Shown in pieces: positions 60,223-64,000 of a DNA stretch of 64,000 bases (position 1 is its first letter; each line of letters opens with the position of its first letter). The DNA comes from CAYQJL01 sp964573295. GTDB lineage: Bacteria; Eisenbacteria; RBG-16-71-46; CAIMUX01; WJJG01. The notes below the pieces were generated by a model. That model did no database searches and was not told where the DNA came from. It saw only the letters and a program-made list of their open reading frames with translations. Location of the stretch: contig CAZNJE010000007.1 in the NCBI GenBank assembly GCA_964573295.1, forward strand, positions 76,926 through 140,925, read 5' to 3'. A program made the translations under genes and the position numbers.

Positions 60223-61635
60223 ATGGAATTCCTGAAGCCTTCCATCAAGGCGAGCCAGCAAGCAACCCGGGTCGCAGCGCATCACGCCGCCGCGCCGGAA
60301 ACCCCGGCCGCCAGCGCGGCACTCGCCACGCTCGTGAGTTTGATCGCGATCTCGAGCCTGATCGCGGTCGTGGGCCTGACGGGCGTCACCCCGGCCGCGG
60401 CGGCGCCCTACATCGGCGGATTCGTCGAGGGCGCGCAGGCGATTCGGATCGACGAGAACGAGGCCCTGGTGGATCCATCCACGGGCGACGACGACCTGGC
60501 CGATCGCGAGTATCCCCGCAGCGAGCTGCGCGTACAGCTCACCGCCCAGGACTCGAACGACCTGGGATCGTTCTTCACCCGGATCGATCTGGTCAGCGAC
60601 GCCACCGACCCGGACCGCAACGTCCTCGACGTGCGGGAGGCCTATATCAAGCTGTATCCGTTTCAGTGGATGGATCTCAAGTTCGGCCGCCAGGTGGCCA
60701 CCTGGGGCACCGGGGACTTGATCTTCGCCAACGACCTGTTCGCCAAGGACTGGGAGGCCTTCTTCACCGGACTGGACGACAGCTACCTGAAGCCCCCGCA
60801 GGACCTGCTGCGCATGAGCTTCTACCCGGGCCCCTTCACGGCCGAGCTGGCGCTGGCCCCCTACTTCACGGCGGATGAGCTTCCCGACGGGCGCCGGCTA
60901 TCGGTCTACAATCCATTCTCGCAGAGCGCGGTGGGTGAACTCGGCGCCCCGGCGATCGTCCAGCCTCAGAAGAACCTCACCAACGGCGAGGTCTTCGCCC
61001 GGGTCTACGACTATGCCGGCAGTTTCGAGTGGGCGATCTACGGATACAAGGGCTTCTGGCCGACGCCCCAGGGCATCTACATGACCCCGACCGGCGGCGG
61101 GCTCTACTACCCCAAGATGTACTCGGGTGGCGCCAGCCTGCGCGGGCCCGTGGGCTCCTATCTCGTCAACGTGGAAGGCGCAGCCTACATCACGCCCGAT
61201 GATGAAGATGGAGACGACCCGCTCTTGCCGAACTCGCAGCTCCGCGGCTTCGTGGGTGTCGAGAAGAGCCTCGGCAACGAGTGGACCGTGAGCACGCAGT
61301 ACTACGGTGAGTACATGCTCGACTACGAGAAGTACGAGGAGGCCCATCTGGCCACCTTCGGCGGCGAGGAAGCGCCCTTCGAGGAGCTTCGGTCAACGGT
61401 TACCGCGCGCATCTCGAAGTCGATGCGCAACCAGACGCTGAGGTTCTCGCTCTTCGGGTACGCGGGGTTGACCGATGAAGATTGGCACCTGCGGCCGTCG
61501 GTGAGCTACAAGATCGACGAAGCCATTACCTGGACCACGGGCGCCAACCTGATTGACGGCGAGGAGCCGCACACGATGTTCGGCCAGTTCCGGGACAACT
61601 CGAACATCTACATGCGGCTGCGGTACAGCTTCTAG
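60223..61635 (+). CDS. Outer-membrane beta-barrel protein (DUF1302-like)
   Basis: 470 residues from ATG 60223. Unusually long N-terminal region before the hydrophobic stretch ATLVSLIAISSLIAVVGLTG and a cleavage site near AAAAP. Alternating strands follow; YPFQWMDLKFGRQVATWGTGD is the hallmark of DUF1302-type barrels found with RND/LolA-like genes. It ends with aromatic YMRLRYSF, as outer-membrane barrels do. Presumed outer-membrane part of the same system. Confidence 0.85.
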   Translation: MEFLKPSIKASQQATRVAAHHAAAPETPAASAALATLVSLIAISSLIAVVGLTGVTPAAAAPYIGGFVEGAQAIRIDENEALVDPSTGDDDLADREYPRSELRVQLTAQDSNDLGSFFTRIDLVSDATDPDRNVLDVREAYIKLYPFQWMDLKFGRQVATWGTGDLIFANDLFAKDWEAFFTGLDDSYLKPPQDLLRMSFYPGPFTAELALAPYFTADELPDGRRLSVYNPFSQSAVGELGAPAIVQPQKNLTNGEVFARVYDYAGSFEWAIYGYKGFWPTPQGIYMTPTGGGLYYPKMYSGGASLRGPVGSYLVNVEGAAYITPDDEDGDDPLLPNSQLRGFVGVEKSLGNEWTVSTQYYGEYMLDYEKYEEAHLATFGGEEAPFEELRSTVTARISKSMRNQTLRFSLFGYAGLTDEDWHLRPSVSYKIDEAITWTTGANLIDGEEPHTMFGQFRDNSNIYMRLRYSF

Positions 61636-61743
61636 CTGGAGCATAGCCTCTAGCCCGGCACGGCGGCTGAGCACAGCCAAGGCTGGGAAAGAGCTAGGAA
61701 AGAGCTGGCACCTACGGTGCAACCACAACAGGAGGATAAGGAC

Positions 61744-61938
61744 ATGACGGTGGAACATATCATTCGCGCAGTGGCGGGAACCTTCGTGCTGGGCAGCTTG
61801 ACCCTGGGCTGGTTCGTCAGCCCCTACTGGTTCCTCTTCACCGCCTTCGTCGGGCTGAACCTGCTTCAGTCCTCGTTCACCAAGTGGTGTCTGATGGACA
61901 CTATTCTTCGCAAGGCCGGCGTGGGAGCCCAGAGCTAG
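61744..61938 (+). CDS. DUF2892 (YgaP-like) small membrane protein
   Basis: 64 residues, AGGAGGATAAGG before ATG 61744. Two hydrophobic helices (AVAGTFVLGSLTLGW, YWFLFTAFVGLNLLQS) with the family ending SFTKWCLMDTILRKAGV. In E. coli YgaP this domain is joined to a rhodanese; here a rhodanese is on the ArsR protein of the same operon, which ties both to sulfur handling. Last gene of the operon. Confidence 0.88.
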   Translation: MTVEHIIRAVAGTFVLGSLTLGWFVSPYWFLFTAFVGLNLLQSSFTKWCLMDTILRKAGVGAQS

Positions 61939-61995
61939 GGCTCCCCGCTTCAGGTCCCGGTTGCCCCAACCACACATCTCGCCGCGTTCATGCCA

Positions 61996-62334
61996 TCAGG
62001 CACCGCGGCGAATCTCGATGCGCGTGCCCTGCCGGCGACCAACTTCGATGATCGTGCTCACGCCATCCTGGTCCCACTGTTGTTCGCCGCAGGGAATGGG
62101 TTCAATGCGGCTGTCGATGCGGGCGGCAATGTGCCACAACCGATTCACATCGGCGCGATTCATGGGCGGATCGAAGCGCGGAGAGACCACGATCAGATCT
62201 ACATCACTCCATGCCTGCGCGTGATCCGGCGTCGTTTGGGATCCAAACAGGACACCGAAGCTCACCGGAATCCCTTCCGCATTGACTTGCTCGAGGTAGC
62301 GACGAACTACCGCTGCAATGCCTTGGTCAACCAC
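61996..62334 (-). CDS. Minimal nucleotidyltransferase (MNT) domain protein
   Basis: 112 residues, GTG start with AAGGAG upstream. Polymerase-beta fold motif GSQTTPDHAQAWSDVDLIVV (GS...DxD). Such proteins are often antitoxins paired with HEPN toxins, but none is adjacent; it lies 33 bases downstream of the methyltransferase gene. Confidence 0.88.
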   Translation of the reverse strand: MVDQGIAAVVRRYLEQVNAEGIPVSFGVLFGSQTTPDHAQAWSDVDLIVVSPRFDPPMNRADVNRLWHIAARIDSRIEPIPCGEQQWDQDGVSTIIEVGRRQGTRIEIRRGA

Positions 62335-62367
62335 GCAAGCACTCCTTCCGTTAGCACAACCCAGCAG

Positions 62368-63375
62368 CTAGGTGGCCCCGGAACGATCCTGCCGCTTCAA
62401 GATCTGCAGCCAGGAGGCTTCACCGATCGGGTAGGTGCGCAGGCGCCGCAGGCGTGACCGCGCGAACATCGCCTGGTACTCCCGGTTGGTGAACACTCCG
62501 CCTCCCTCGGTGCCGATGAGCATGTTCAGACCAAAGAGACCCGACCGGCGCGGTCCGCGCCGGTCTTCACGCAGGTAGAAGTCCTTCAGGTAAATCCGGC
62601 CCCTGGGATGCAACGCCCGCCGGGCCCGGCGCAGCACCCGGATCGAATCGGCGAGCGAGAACATGTGCAGCACATTGGAAATCAGAATCGCATCATAGGG
62701 GCCGCCCAGAGCATCCTGACGCGCGTCGCCCGACAGGCGGCTCACCCGCTCCTCGGCGCCTACCGAGCGCAAAAACTCGCCCGCCTGGCGGATGGCGCCA
62801 GGGAGGTCGAAAAGCGTGCACTCCAAGTGCGGGTACCGGGCAGCGGCCTCGGCCGCGTAGGCTCCGAGCCCGCCGCCGAGGTCCAGGAGCCGGCGGTGCG
62901 GGGTCAAGTCGACGAGGCGAAAGAACTCCTCCACCGAAGGCTGGGAAGCCCCCACCATGGCCTGCAAGAACTGGCGGCGATCCCCGCTGGATCGCCGGCG
63001 GGGTGTTACCGGGGTGCCGCTGCGCACGGCATCGGCCAACCGGGTCCAGCGGGCGTAGAGCCGCTGCTGGTGCTGCAGCACCGGAATCAAGCACTGCGGA
63101 TTCTCGGGATCGAAGAGCGGCCGGCCGCCCGGCGCCAGATGATAGCGGCCGGCGCGCAGGCGCAAGAGACCCATCGTGAGGAGGGCGTCGAGGAGGGCCC
63201 GCAGCCCGCGACGTGAGCACCGCAGCCGCCGCACCAGTCCAGCCAACGTTCGGGGCTCGGCCGCCAGGGTCTCGAGAAGTCCGATTTCGTTGGCCGTGAG
63301 AATCGCCTGCGCATCCGCATAGGAAAGCACCTGCTCCATGAGGGTGCGGCGCAGATAGTCGGTCGAGGGACGCAT
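62368..63375 (-). CDS. SAM-dependent O-methyltransferase family protein
   Basis: 335 residues, AGGAGGTGAGC before ATG 63375. N-terminal winged-helix dimerisation domain (ANEIGLLETLAAEPRTLAGL), then a Rossmann fold with SAM motif LLDLGGGLGAYAAEAA and acidic end of strand 2 (CTLFDLP), and the conserved KDFYL strand. Resembles acetylserotonin/hydroxyneurosporene O-methyltransferases of secondary metabolism; substrate unknown. Confidence 0.88.
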   Translation of the reverse strand: MRPSTDYLRRTLMEQVLSYADAQAILTANEIGLLETLAAEPRTLAGLVRRLRCSRRGLRALLDALLTMGLLRLRAGRYHLAPGGRPLFDPENPQCLIPVLQHQQRLYARWTRLADAVRSGTPVTPRRRSSGDRRQFLQAMVGASQPSVEEFFRLVDLTPHRRLLDLGGGLGAYAAEAAARYPHLECTLFDLPGAIRQAGEFLRSVGAEERVSRLSGDARQDALGGPYDAILISNVLHMFSLADSIRVLRRARRALHPRGRIYLKDFYLREDRRGPRRSGLFGLNMLIGTEGGGVFTNREYQAMFARSRLRRLRTYPIGEASWLQILKRQDRSGAT

Positions 63376-63554
63376 GCTCACCTCCTGGGTTGATGCGGGC
63401 AGCATGCTTCAGATGGTCCGCCCAATCAAGCGTCGTGCATGTCGTCTCGCGTGGATCGGATCCGACAGACCGCTTCGAGCACTCGGCACACATTGAGCCC
63501 GGCCGTCCCTATCCTGTAGGATCGGTGGGTCACACGCATGCCAGGGAGGTTCGG

Positions 63555-64000
63555 ATGATTCGGGTCGCAGCAGTACAGTCGCATCCCCGCTTGGGCGAGG
63601 TCGAGCAGAACGTCGGCGGGCTCAGCCAGCTGGTTCGCAGCACGAAGGCCGATCTATACGTCTTGCCCGAGCTTTGCACGACCGGCTACGCCTTCCCCGA
63701 CAAGACCGCTGCCCGCTCCTTGGCCGAGCCCTATCCCACCGGTCCCTCCCTGTACCGGCTGGCCGAGCTCTCGAGAGAGACCGGCTCGGTTCTGGTGGCC
63801 GGCTTCGCCGAGCTCGGCCGCGACGACAAGGTCTACAACTCCGCGGCCCTCTTCGATCACGGCCGCCCTCTGGCCTGCTACCGCAAAATCCATCTCTTCG
63901 ACACCGAGTTCACCTGGTCCGAACCCGGCGACCGTCCGCCGCGGGGTGTCCTTTCGGCAAGCCTGCGTGAACCCCGCCCGTCCCGCGGGTACCCTCCTGA
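63555..64000 (+). CDS. Carbon-nitrogen hydrolase (nitrilase family), 3-prime partial
   Basis: AGGGAGG before ATG 63555. The N-terminal part of a nitrilase/omega-amidase: MIRVAAVQSHPRLGEVEQNV, catalytic Glu in YVLPELCTTGYAF, and catalytic Lys in CYRKIHLFD. The catalytic Cys would lie beyond the window. After EPGDRPP the last 17 residues do not resemble the family, in which F...G and ICFDxxFPE follow, so a frameshift or a different boundary is possible there. Confidence 0.85.
   Translation, partial: MIRVAAVQSHPRLGEVEQNVGGLSQLVRSTKADLYVLPELCTTGYAFPDKTAARSLAEPYPTGPSLYRLAELSRETGSVLVAGFAELGRDDKVYNSAALFDHGRPLACYRKIHLFDTEFTWSEPGDRPPRGVLSASLREPRPSRGYPP

Noticed and set aside
61996..62334. HEPN-MNT toxin-antitoxin pair
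   Set aside because: Only the MNT protein is present; the neighbouring gene is a methyltransferase, not a HEPN protein.

Overview
The window is a GC-rich (about two-thirds G+C), gene-dense bacterial segment with short intergenic spaces. Several secreted proteins (subtilase, M14 carboxypeptidase, FG-GAP protein) end in FlgD-like C-terminal domains. An S46 dipeptidyl peptidase, an outer-membrane barrel, a LolA-like protein, an Rnf complex and multiheme cytochrome c are also present. This combination suggests a Gram-negative, probably anaerobic or facultative bacterium of the FCB-like candidate phyla (Eisenbacteria or Krumholzibacteriota type). That placement is an inference from gene content, not a phylogeny.

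Layout. 1-5007: partial prmA, an NSS-family Na+ symporter lacking the usual gate Arg, a secreted/anchored hypothetical protein, a TPR protein with a repeat-encoded acidic tail, and a 50-residue exported peptide. 5008-8085 (minus): a secreted S8 subtilase. 8338-17534 (minus): a five-gene operon, read as response regulator, NuoE, NuoF, a giant NuoG/FdhA-like protein with a GltD-type flavoprotein inserted in it, and a PAS histidine kinase. It looks like a soluble electron-bifurcating NAD(P)H enzyme bracketed by its own two-component system. 17798-17872: tRNA-His.

18151-33695 (plus) is the centrepiece. It runs decaheme cytochrome c, rnfC-D-G-E-A, an RnfB fused to a GltD/NfnB-like flavoprotein, a NuoG/FdhA-like protein fused to NuoE, a regulatory set (DRTGG, CBS-ATPase, DRTGG, PHP, HATPase), a [2Fe-2S] ferredoxin and a NuoF/HydB-like subunit. 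The gene set is that of a HydABC/Bfu-type bifurcating enzyme without a hydrogenase or an active formate dehydrogenase. It is physically merged with an Rnf complex and a periplasmic electron carrier. A plausible reading is that ferredoxin and NAD(P)H pools are balanced by the soluble enzymes and drained through Rnf to an ion gradient and/or to heme. A zinc-ribbon protein and RseC follow.

35348-48604: hisS, an FG-GAP secreted protein whose ribosome-binding region is a tetranucleotide repeat, asnA with a strong terminator, S46 and M14 peptidases, and a histidine kinase, response regulator and citrate synthase set. 48605-55901 is an accessory region: two DUF4143 ATPases, deoC, and a 2.6-kb stretch of gene relics and hypotheticals bounded by deoC and a decayed copy of its 3-prime end. 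56006-61938 is an ArsR-rhodanese, RND/MMPL, LolA-like, barrel and DUF2892 operon. The window closes with a nucleotidyltransferase and a methyltransferase (minus) and a partial nitrilase-family gene.

Short tandem repeats, several with a 12-bp period, sit at gene ends or just before start codons at multiple sites.
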